From Burkholderiales bacterium (GTDB taxonomy: Bacteria; Pseudomonadota; Gammaproteobacteria; Burkholderiales; Casimicrobiaceae): a DNA stretch of 15,457 bases. A program made the position numbers and the translations under genes. This document shows, one piece after another, positions 7,020-14,209 of this stretch. The stretch covers positions 1-15,457 of the forward strand of contig JAISPI010000152.1 in NCBI GenBank assembly GCA_031275075.1, written 5' to 3'. Each line of letters opens with the position of its first letter. The first letter of the stretch is position 1. The notes under the pieces were generated by a model. It made no database searches and had not been told where the DNA came from. It was given only the letters and a program-made list of their open reading frames with translations.

Positions 7020-10000
7020 ATTTTTTTGCGGCGGTAATCCAGCGGCCGGTCGCCACATCGTTGTTGACGCTGGGCGTGACGCTACTGGGACTGGTGGCGT
7101 GGAAGTTGCTGCCGGTGGCGCCGTTGCCGCAGGTTGATATACCGACGATATTCGTGTCGGCACAGTTGCCGGGCGCCAGTCCGGAAACGATGGCGTCGTC
7201 GGTGGCAACGCCGCTGGAACGGGCGTTGGGCAGCATTTCCGGTATTACCGAGATGACTTCGTCGAGTTCGCTTGGCCGTACGCGCATCGTGATTCAATTT
7301 GATCCGTCACGCAACATTGACAGCGCGGCGCGCGAGGTACAGGCAGCAATTAATGCGGCGCGCACCATGTTGCCGTCGGGAATGCCGAGAAATCCAACGT
7401 ATCGCAAAGCCAATCCGGCCAACGCGCCGGTGATCATCATTGCGCTGACGTCGGAAACGATGACGCGCGGACAAATGTACGACGCAGCGGCCACCGTGTT
7501 GGCGCAAAAGCTGTCGCAGGTCGAAGGGGTTGGTGATGTGACGGTTGGCGGCAGTTCGTTGCCGGCGGTGCGCGTTGAATTAAACCCCATGCAGGTCAAC
7601 CATCATGGCTTGTCGCTGGAAGCCGTGCGACGGGCAATCGCCAACAATAACGCCAACCGTCCGAAAGGAGTGATCGAATATGGCGACCGTTTATGGCAAG
7701 TCGGCGCCAACGATCAAGCGTTCAGGGCGGACGAATACCGGCGGCTGATTGTTAGCTATAAAGATGGCGCTCCGGTGCGTCTGGAAGACATTGCCGATGT
7801 GATTGATTCGGTAGAAGACGTGCGCAACGCCGGAATGTCAAACGGAAAACCGTCGGTGTTATTGGTTGTTCGCACTCAGACCGGCGCCAACATCATCGAA
7901 ACGGTTGAGCGGGTCAAGGCGCTGATGCCGGTATTGAAAGCGTCGGTGCCGAGCAGCATTGACTTTACCGTGACCCTCGACCGGACAACGACCATCCGCG
8001 CTTCGCTGCGTGAGGTAGGAAGGGCGCTGACCATTTCGGTCGGGCTGGTGATCCTGATGGTGTTTCTCTTTTTGCGCAATGGTCGGGCGACGCTGGTGCC
8101 GTGCGTGGCCGTACCGGTGTCGTTGATCAGTACATTGGCGGTGATGTATTTATGTGGATTCACGCTTAACAATATTTCGTTGATGGCGTTGACGGTGGCG
8201 ACCGGCTTCGTTGTCGATGACGCCATTGTCGTCATCGAAAACATCAATCGACATCGGGAAGCCGGAAAATCACCGCTCAGGGCGGCTTTGGATGGCGTGC
8301 GTGAAGTCGGGTTCACGGTGTTGTCGATGAGCCTGTCGTTGATTGCGGTATTCATCCCGATCTTGTTGATGGGCGGTTTAATGGGACGTTTCTTCCGCGA
8401 GTTTGCGGTAACGCTGTCGTCAGCGATTCTGGTGTCTCTTGCGGTTGCACTAACGACAATTCCGGTGTTGTGTGCGTACTGGTTGAAGGACGAGCCCAAG
8501 GAACATGGAAGGTTGTACCTGTTCGGCGAGCGCGTCTTTCAAGCGATGCACAATGGCTATCGCCGTTCTCTTTCATGGGTGCTTGAGCGTCAGCCGTTGA
8601 TGTTAATGATTCTTCTGGTGACAATTGCCCTCAACGTCTTTTTGTACACGATCGTTCCCAAAGGGTATCTACCGACACAGGATACGGGCCGTATTATGTG
8701 CACTATTCGCGCCGATCAAAGTATTTCGTTTCAGGCGATGCAGGAAAAATACGAAGGTTTTATCCAGATTGTCCGTCAGGACCCGGCGGTGGAAGCGGTG
8801 AGCGGTTTCATCGGCGGCCAAGGGCAGGTGAACCGCGGTTCGATTTTCATTGCACTGAAACCGTTGGCAGAGCGAAAGACCTCTGCGCGTGAGGTGATAG
8901 CGCGTTTGCAGAAAGCCTTGTCGAAAGAACCCGGCGCACGGCTGTTCATGATGCCGGTGCAGGATATCCGAATCGGCGGACGCGAAGCCGACGCCGAATT
9001 TCAATACACATTGCAGGCCGATGATGTTTACGAACTCCGGGCTTGGGAACCGCGGGTACGGCAGGCGTTGATGCAGCTTCCTCAGATCACGGATGTCAAC
9101 TCCGATCAGGATGATCGCGGCACACAGACGATGCTGACGATTGACCGGGATGCGGTGGCGCGGCTGGGTTTGACGGTGGCTCAAGTCAACGCGGCATTGA
9201 ACGATGCATTTGGTCAACGCCAAGTGTCAACCATTTATAACCCGCGCAATCAGTATCGTGTGGTGATGGAGGCAGCGCCGTCTTTTACTCAGAGCGCGCA
9301 GAATTTGCAGAATATTCATTTGATCAGCCGGGACGGCAGCCGTGTTCCGTTATCGGCAGTGGCCACGCACACGATGGAAAATACGGCGTTGTCGGTGAAC
9401 CATCAGGGGCAATTCGTTACGGCAACGTTTTCGTTCAATCTGGCGCCGGGAGTGGCGTTGTCGAAAGCAACGGACGCTGTGCATGAAGCCGTGGCTCGCA
9501 CCGGTTTGCCGGTATCGATTGTCGGAAGTTTTCAAGGAACGGCAGGTGAATTTAAAAAAACGCTGTCAACACAACTGGTCTTGATCATCGCAGCGCTTAT
9601 TGTTGTCTATCTCGTGCTGGGCATTCTCTACGAGAGCTTTATTCATCCGTTGACGATTTTATCGACGCTGCCTTCCGCTGGCGTCGGGGCTTTGCTGGCG
9701 ATTGAATTGCTCGGGAAAGAATTTAATCTGATTACGCTGTTAGGTATTTTGCTGTTGATCGGGCTGGTCATGAAAAACGCGATCATGATGATCGATTTTG
9801 CATTAACGGCGGAACGCCAGCAGCGAATGGCGCCGCGCGAAGCGATTTTCACAGCGTGTCTGCTGCGTTTTCGTCCGATTTTGATGACGACGATGACGGC
9901 GATTCTGGGCGCGTTGCCGCTGATGCTTGGAAGCGGTGACGGCGCCGAATTGCGGCAGCCACTGGGATTGGCAATCGTCAGTGGTTTGCTGGTGAGTCAA

Positions 10001-10111
10001 TTGCTGACGTTGTACACGACGCCGGTGGTGTATCTTTATATTTATCGCTTGCGTGAGCGTCTCACGGGGCGCAAGGCGGTGACTGGCCCTCTTTTGCCGG
10101 TGGAGGTGTGA
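7016..10111 (+). CDS. mdtC: MdtC/MuxC-type RND multidrug efflux permease subunit
   Basis: Second RND subunit of the same pump, a paralogue of the preceding gene and coincidentally also 1031 residues. MdtC-type signatures are LPVAPLPQVDIPTI (32-45), LPGASPETMASSVATPLER (51-69), the SSSSLGRTRI segment (82-91) and MYLCGFTLNNISLMALT (377-393). The relay is intact: D401/D402 in TM4 (GFVVDDAIVVIENI) and K920 in TM10 (GLVMKNAIMMIDFA). In the E. coli complex, mutational work assigned different jobs to the two subunits, drug binding mainly to MdtC and energy coupling to MdtB; whether that holds here is unknown. At the end of TM6 it reads TTIPVLCAYWL where E. coli MdtC has TLTPMMC, a mild divergence. 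The start overlaps the mdtB stop (ATGA, 7016-7019), with AAGGA at 7003-7007 as ribosome-binding site. Confidence 0.96.
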   Translation: MNFFAAVIQRPVATSLLTLGVTLLGLVAWKLLPVAPLPQVDIPTIFVSAQLPGASPETMASSVATPLERALGSISGITEMTSSSSLGRTRIVIQFDPSRNIDSAAREVQAAINAARTMLPSGMPRNPTYRKANPANAPVIIIALTSETMTRGQMYDAAATVLAQKLSQVEGVGDVTVGGSSLPAVRVELNPMQVNHHGLSLEAVRRAIANNNANRPKGVIEYGDRLWQVGANDQAFRADEYRRLIVSYKDGAPVRLEDIADVIDSVEDVRNAGMSNGKPSVLLVVRTQTGANIIETVERVKALMPVLKASVPSSIDFTVTLDRTTTIRASLREVGRALTISVGLVILMVFLFLRNGRATLVPCVAVPVSLISTLAVMYLCGFTLNNISLMALTVATGFVVDDAIVVIENINRHREAGKSPLRAALDGVREVGFTVLSMSLSLIAVFIPILLMGGLMGRFFREFAVTLSSAILVSLAVALTTIPVLCAYWLKDEPKEHGRLYLFGERVFQAMHNGYRRSLSWVLERQPLMLMILLVTIALNVFLYTIVPKGYLPTQDTGRIMCTIRADQSISFQAMQEKYEGFIQIVRQDPAVEAVSGFIGGQGQVNRGSIFIALKPLAERKTSAREVIARLQKALSKEPGARLFMMPVQDIRIGGREADAEFQYTLQADDVYELRAWEPRVRQALMQLPQITDVNSDQDDRGTQTMLTIDRDAVARLGLTVAQVNAALNDAFGQRQVSTIYNPRNQYRVVMEAAPSFTQSAQNLQNIHLISRDGSRVPLSAVATHTMENTALSVNHQGQFVTATFSFNLAPGVALSKATDAVHEAVARTGLPVSIVGSFQGTAGEFKKTLSTQLVLIIAALIVVYLVLGILYESFIHPLTILSTLPSAGVGALLAIELLGKEFNLITLLGILLLIGLVMKNAIMMIDFALTAERQQRMAPREAIFTACLLRFRPILMTTMTAILGALPLMLGSGDGAELRQPLGLAIVSGLLVSQLLTLYTTPVVYLYIYRLRERLTGRKAVTGPLLPVEV
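9772..9798 (+). repeat. 27-bp block in mdtC identical to mdtB
   Basis: Partner of 6692-6718. Both copies encode the TM10 helix after the relay lysine. Perfect nucleotide identity exceeds what protein conservation requires, because several synonymous positions also match. Confidence 0.8.
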
Positions 10112-10115
10112 TCTG

Positions 10116-11555
10116 ATGGGATGCATGAAGCTGATTTTCGAAAATGGCAAGTATTGGTGGATGTTACCGGCGGCGCTTTTGACCGGTTGCATGGTTGGGC
10201 CGGATTATGTGCGACCGCAACTCGACATTCCTGCTGCTTACAGCGAGCCGACAGCGGGCTGGAAGCATGCCCACCCTTCCGACGAAAAACTTGATGCGAC
10301 CTGGTGGATACCTTACGGCGACGAGACTCTGAACCAGTTGATGAGCGAGATAGATATCAACAACCAGAATCTGAAAGCAGCGGAGGCGCGTTATCGGCAG
10401 GCACAAGCGCAGTTGCGCGCGACGACGGCCAATCTTTTTCCGACATTAAACGCCAATGTTTCGACAGGCAGAGGGCAGAGCGCCAACCTTGGTGGCAGTG
10501 GGACGCAACGCGGCCCAACGGATCAATATCATTTTTCATTGAACGCTGCCTGGGATATCGATCTATGGGGCAGGGTGCAACGGTCGGTCGAAGCGCAAAC
10601 GGCTAACATCCAAGTAACTGAAGCGCAACTGGCGGCGCTGCGATTGAGCACACAAACAGCGTTGTTGCAGGCATATATTGCTTTGCGGGTTGGCGATGCG
10701 CAGCAAAAACTGATGGAGGAAACCGTAGAGGCATACGCGCGTTCGCTGGAGATGACCCAGAACCGTTATCAGGCGGGAATCATCACTCGCGCAGATGTGT
10801 CGCAAGCGCAGACGCAACTCGAATCAGCGCGTACCCAATTAATCGATCTGGAAATCAGCCGGATACAAAGCAGGAACGCGCTGGCGCTTTTGGTTGGCAA
10901 AGTGCCATCACAGTTTTCGCTTGCGTTTCTCGACACATTGCCGCTCAAATTGCCGGAAATTCCGGTAACGGTGGATTCTGAATGGCTGGAGCGCCGCCCT
11001 GATGTTGCTGCCGCCGAACGAAGGGTTGCGGTTGCCAATGCCGAAATCGGCGTGGCGCAGGCGGCTTTTTACCCGTCGTTGACACTGTCGGCATCAGGAG
11101 GGTATCAGGCAAATCGTTGGTCGGATTGGTTTGATGTGCCGGGACGTGTCTGGTCGTTGGGCGCAGGGCTGGCGCAATTGATCTTTGACGGCGGCCGCCG
11201 TTCTGCGATGAAGGACAGCATGGTGGCTGCCTATGATGCGACGGTTGCCGATTACAAGCAAACCGTATTGATCGCGTTTCAGGAAGTTGAAAACCAATTA
11301 ACGACGTTGCGTGTGCTTGACGATGAATGGCGTTCGCAGCAGGCCGCCTTGAGCGCGGCGCGCGATACGGAAGCCCTGATTCTCAACCAGTATAAGGCAG
11401 GTACGACGACTTATATCAATGTGGTGGTGGCGCAAACGGCGCGGCTTAATGCTGAAAATAACACGATTCGATTACGCGGTCGCCAACTGGCTGCCAGCGT
11501 GGCGCTGATTAATGCTTTGGGCGGAGGATGGCCGGGATTGGTGTCGCTGCCGTGA
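10116..11555 (+). CDS. Outer-membrane efflux channel lipoprotein, NodT/OprM family (OpmB-like)
   Basis: This is the TolC-like trimeric channel that completes the pump. Its 479 residues are the normal family length. The signal sequence ends in lipobox LTGC with C25 acylated, followed by the near-invariant MVGPDYVRP (26-34) of OprM/NodT proteins. Two OEP repeats follow, roughly 70-260 and 285-475, each with long alpha-helical coiled-coil stretches (for example LKAAEARYRQAQAQLRA) and a short barrel strand pair. SEWLERRPDVAAAERRVAVAN (287-307) marks the start of the second repeat. ATG 10116 has a strong GGAGGT (10102-10107) 8 nt upstream; ATG 10125 is a weaker alternative. It lies four bases after mdtC, so it is the last gene of the operon, matching the muxABC-opmB order of Pseudomonas rather than E. 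coli mdtABCD. Confidence 0.93.
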   Translation: MGCMKLIFENGKYWWMLPAALLTGCMVGPDYVRPQLDIPAAYSEPTAGWKHAHPSDEKLDATWWIPYGDETLNQLMSEIDINNQNLKAAEARYRQAQAQLRATTANLFPTLNANVSTGRGQSANLGGSGTQRGPTDQYHFSLNAAWDIDLWGRVQRSVEAQTANIQVTEAQLAALRLSTQTALLQAYIALRVGDAQQKLMEETVEAYARSLEMTQNRYQAGIITRADVSQAQTQLESARTQLIDLEISRIQSRNALALLVGKVPSQFSLAFLDTLPLKLPEIPVTVDSEWLERRPDVAAAERRVAVANAEIGVAQAAFYPSLTLSASGGYQANRWSDWFDVPGRVWSLGAGLAQLIFDGGRRSAMKDSMVAAYDATVADYKQTVLIAFQEVENQLTTLRVLDDEWRSQQAALSAARDTEALILNQYKAGTTTYINVVVAQTARLNAENNTIRLRGRQLAASVALINALGGGWPGLVSLP

Positions 11556-11585
11556 GCATTGCAGTGATAAAAAACGAATCCATTT

Positions 11586-11591
11586 TATAAT
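11586..11591 (+). promoter_or_regulatory. Candidate -10 for the Atm1-type exporter gene
   Basis: A perfect TATAAT sits in the 77-bp AT-rich gap after the channel gene and would give a leader of about 35 bases. The best upstream hexamer, TTGCAG at 11559-11564, is 21 bp away, too far for a standard promoter, so the -35 is unresolved. No intrinsic terminator is visible after the channel gene, so readthrough from the efflux operon is also possible. Confidence 0.45.
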
Positions 11592-11632
11592 GCCGTTCTT
11601 TATCGTCCAATACAAAGAAAAACAAAATACGT

Positions 11633-13441
11633 GTGAAACCTTTTCTCGAAATCCGCCGTGATCCTGCCATTCAAAGCAATACGCAGGTAATTGGCCTTTT
11701 TTTACCGTATCTGAAACCATTCGCAGGCCGCATCACCGTGGCGCTGGTGTGTCTGGTGGTCGCCAAACTTGCCAATGTCGGTGTGCCGCTGGTGATGAAG
11801 CGAATCGTTGACGGGCTGGATGCCGGACACGCGCCGTTGATGGTGCCGCTGGCGTTGCTGGCGGCCTATGGTGCTTTGCGCATATCGACAACGCTTTTCA
11901 CTGAATTGCGCGAGATTTTATTCGTTAAGGTAACGCAGCGTGCTACGCGAGCGGTGATGTTGCAGGTGTTTCGTCATCTGCACGAAATGAGCTTGCGTTT
12001 TCACTTGCAGCGACAAACCGGCCGATTGACCCGCGATATCGAACGAGGACAGCGCGGCATTACGACGCTGATCGACTTCACATTATTTTCAATTTTGCCG
12101 ACGATTGTCGAAGTAGCGTTGGTGCTCGGTGTGTTGATGTACAGTTACGACTGGACGTTTGTGGCGATCACGGTGGCGACTTTGGTGGTTTACCTGACGT
12201 ACACCGTTCTGGTGACAGAATGGCGGACGCACATGCGACGGCGGATGAATGAATTCGATTCGCAGGCAAGCGCCCGGGCGACCGACAGTCTGCTGAATTA
12301 TGAGACGGTCAAATATTTCGGTAACGAGCGTTGGGAAGAGGCGCATTACGATGAGCGTTTGATGTTGTGGGAGAAGGCAGCCGTCCGCAATCAGACTTCA
12401 TTGTCGGTGCTGAATCTCGGACAGTCGGCGATCATCGCTGTTGCGGTGACGTTGATGATGTGGCGCGCTACGGCTGGCGTGGTGAACGGCGCGATGACGA
12501 TTGGCGACCTGGTGCTGGTCAATGCGCTGATGATTCAGTTGTATATTCCGTTGAACCTCCTCGGGTTTGTGTATCGTGAAATTCGTCAATCCCTGGCGGA
12601 CATGGAACGCTTGTTTGCGCTCAACGAGATGAAAGTCGAAATCACCGATGTACCGAATGCGCTTCCTTTGCAGGTCGATCATGGCGAGATTTGTTTTGAA
12701 AACGTCAGCTTTCACTATGAGGACTCCCGTCCGATTTTGGAAAACGTATCGTTTTCTGTCGGCGCGGGAAAAACGATTGCCGTCGTCGGGCCGTCAGGTG
12801 CCGGAAAATCGACGTTGGCACGGTTGTTGTTCCGTTTTTACGATGTGACGGAAGGTGCCATTTTAATTGATGGCCAAGATATTCGTTCCATCACGCAGGA
12901 AAGTCTGCGTTCTGCCATCGGTATTGTGCCGCAGGATGCAGTGTTGTTTAACGATACGCTTGAATACAACATTGCATACGGACGAACATCGGCGGCGCAT
13001 GAAGAGATTGAGGCGGTGGCGCGGATGGCGCAGCTAGATGATTTTATCGCCCGACTGCCGGAGGGATATGCGACACAGGTTGGCGAACGCGGGCTGAAGT
13101 TGTCGGGTGGAGAAAAGCAGCGGGTGGCGATTGCCCGCACGCTGTTAAAGCGTCCGCGGATTCTGATTTTCGACGAAGCCACATCGTCGCTCGATTCCCG
13201 TTCGGAAAAACAAATTCAGGCGGCAATACGCGAAATCGCTCGCGAACATACGACGTTGATCATTGCGCACCGTCTTTCCACGATAGTCGATGCTGATGAA
13301 ATTCTGGTACTGGAGCACGGGCGGATCGTCGAGCGCGGACAACACATTTCGTTACTGGCGACGAAGGGATTGTACGCGCGGATGTGGCGTTTGCAACAAG
13401 CGGAACAGCAACGAACCGAGCGGGAAGTCGGGAGGCTTTAA
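11633..13441 (+). CDS. Atm1/ABCB7-type ABC exporter (fused permease and ATPase)
   Basis: A 602-residue half-transporter that acts as an inner-membrane homodimer. Six TM helices occupy about 30-315 and the ATPase domain about 350-590. ATPase motifs are all present: Walker A GPSGAGKST (386-394), Q-loop VPQD (432-435), signature LSGGEKQRVAIAR (490-502), Walker B ILIFDE (510-515) and H-loop H546 (AHRLST). Features that point to the Atm1 branch rather than MsbA are LTRDIERGQRGI (132-143), LLNYETVKYFGNE (220-232) and LNLGQ (260-264), regions that line the glutathione site in known Atm1 structures. Bacterial members export glutathione conjugates, polysulfides or heavy-metal complexes. The only upstream start in frame is GTG 11633, with just an A-rich stretch before it; the next upstream in-frame codon of note is a stop at 11588. 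The substrate is inferred from family. Confidence 0.9.
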   Translation: MKPFLEIRRDPAIQSNTQVIGLFLPYLKPFAGRITVALVCLVVAKLANVGVPLVMKRIVDGLDAGHAPLMVPLALLAAYGALRISTTLFTELREILFVKVTQRATRAVMLQVFRHLHEMSLRFHLQRQTGRLTRDIERGQRGITTLIDFTLFSILPTIVEVALVLGVLMYSYDWTFVAITVATLVVYLTYTVLVTEWRTHMRRRMNEFDSQASARATDSLLNYETVKYFGNERWEEAHYDERLMLWEKAAVRNQTSLSVLNLGQSAIIAVAVTLMMWRATAGVVNGAMTIGDLVLVNALMIQLYIPLNLLGFVYREIRQSLADMERLFALNEMKVEITDVPNALPLQVDHGEICFENVSFHYEDSRPILENVSFSVGAGKTIAVVGPSGAGKSTLARLLFRFYDVTEGAILIDGQDIRSITQESLRSAIGIVPQDAVLFNDTLEYNIAYGRTSAAHEEIEAVARMAQLDDFIARLPEGYATQVGERGLKLSGGEKQRVAIARTLLKRPRILIFDEATSSLDSRSEKQIQAAIREIAREHTTLIIAHRLSTIVDADEILVLEHGRIVERGQHISLLATKGLYARMWRLQQAEQQRTEREVGRL

Positions 13442-13470
13442 GTATTGCGAGGCAAGTAAAGCGCTGGATA

Positions 13471-13487
13471 AAACGCCGAATGCGTTT
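13471..13487. terminator. Weak stem-loop between convergent genes
   Basis: AAACGC (13471-13476) and GCGTTT (13482-13487) form a perfect 6-bp stem with a 5-base loop in the 52-bp gap between the converging exporter and PPOX genes. On the minus strand the stem ends GCGTTTTATCC, giving a short T run. On the plus strand no U-tract follows. It may be a weak terminator, mainly for the minus-strand gene. Confidence 0.35.
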
Positions 13488-13493
13488 CGGAAT

Positions 13494-13940
13494 TTACGGC
13501 AAAGGCGTTAACGAACCGTCGGTATCCAGCCGGTAATCTCTCGGGTTCAGATCGCTGTAATAACGCAAGGTGTGCGCGGTGAATTTCAACACGGCGTAAT
13601 CGGGATCGTTAATACCCTGTGAATAATATTGTTCATCGCCTTTACGCCAGACCTTGGCGCGGCTTACTTCATCTTGAACCACGGCCGCCGTACCGATCAA
13701 CATGGCACCGATGAACCGGCTGGCGTCGTAAAAATACAAGCAGGCTTTGGGATTGGTGGCAAGACGGGCGGTTTTGCGCGATGAAGTATTGGTCGTGAAA
13801 TAGAAGAGCTTCAACCCTTCATGCGCTCTGGGCGCCAGAAGCGCGTGTGTATTGGGAAAACCATCGTTATCGATGGAGCTGAAAATCGCTATGGCGGCAT
13901 GTTCAATGAGACGCTCGACAGTAGTCTGCACAGTATTCAT
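13494..13940 (-). CDS. Pyridoxamine 5'-phosphate oxidase-like FMN-binding split-barrel protein
   Basis: A 148-residue cytoplasmic protein of the PNPOx-like split-barrel superfamily, nearest in feel to the 'general stress protein 26' group. The N-terminal helix and first strand AAIAIFSSIDNDGFPNTHAL (15-34) lead to LKLFYFTTNTSSRKTARL (43-60), where S53-K56 match the phosphate-contacting segment of FMN-binding members. The core strand ACLYFYDASRFIGAMLIGTA (66-85) follows. VWRKGDEQYYSQGINDPDY (97-115) is the typical dimer-interface region. It lacks the longer C-terminal substrate part of true PdxH, so vitamin B6 synthesis is unlikely; a flavin- or F420-type redox role is possible but unproven. 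The start is supported by GGAG (13948-13951 on the minus strand) with 7-nt spacing. Confidence 0.82.
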   Translation of the reverse strand: MNTVQTTVERLIEHAAIAIFSSIDNDGFPNTHALLAPRAHEGLKLFYFTTNTSSRKTARLATNPKACLYFYDASRFIGAMLIGTAAVVQDEVSRAKVWRKGDEQYYSQGINDPDYAVLKFTAHTLRYYSDLNPRDYRLDTDGSLTPLP

Positions 13941-13994
13941 CTCTTTTCTCCGCAGTCAGGAAAAACAAGTAAAACACATTGAGGCCGACAGTTC

Positions 13995-14033
13995 AATACA
14001 GATAATACCGCAATACCTCCGAAAAATGGTATT
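13995..14033. promoter_or_regulatory. AATAC/GTATT motif cluster upstream of the PPOX gene
   Basis: AATAC occurs as direct repeats at 13995, 14004 and 14012, and inverted as GTATT at 14029-14033. The last two make an inverted repeat AATACC-N10-GGTATT (14012-14033). A minus-strand -10-like TATTAT is embedded (14007 to 14002), about 60 bases upstream of the PPOX start. This could be an operator overlapping that promoter; no -35 is convincing. Confidence 0.35.
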
Positions 14034-14167
14034 TCGAAGTAAAACCAAAAACAGCCTTGGCTCTCATCAAGCGCCGGAGAGCGACCCAACAGGGGCGGTC
14101 TCTATCCGCACTTACTTGAGCAATCGCCGAACATTGACGCTCATGTCTTTGTTATATTAAGCCACTG

Positions 14168-14173
14168 TATAAT
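14168..14173 (+). promoter_or_regulatory. Candidate -10 for tamA
   Basis: Perfect TATAAT, 36 bases upstream of the tamA ATG, giving a leader of about 30 bases. The nearest good -35, TTGACG at 14134-14139, is 28 bp away, which is too far; nearer hexamers are poor. The assignment is therefore tentative. Confidence 0.4.
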
Positions 14174-14209
14174 GACACAAGTGGTGAAGCCTCTTTTGAT
14201 AGCGGTTCA

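Larger units (their letters stand above)
13941..14209. other. 269-bp divergent intergenic region, PPOX (-) / tamA (+)
   Basis: No gene is supported here: the overlapping plus-strand ORF runs antisense into the PPOX gene and has no recognisable product. The left half is AT-rich and holds the AATAC/GTATT cluster; the right half holds a tamA -10. A 7-bp imperfect stem with a 2-nt bulge (14078-14103) has no U-tract. Nothing resembling a tRNA or riboswitch was seen. Confidence 0.6.

Noticed and set aside
7876..8499. 207-codon minus-strand ORF opposite mdtC
   Set aside because: Shadow of the TM2-6 coding region; its Ser/Thr/Asn-rich translation mirrors hydrophobic codons on the other strand.
8669..9223. 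184-codon minus-strand ORF opposite mdtC
   Set aside because: Antisense to the second porter loop, with no motif or credible ribosome-binding site.
13941..14209. Possible small RNA or riboswitch in the PPOX/tamA gap
   Set aside because: Only short, imperfect stems were found, with no terminator-like end and no known aptamer pattern.
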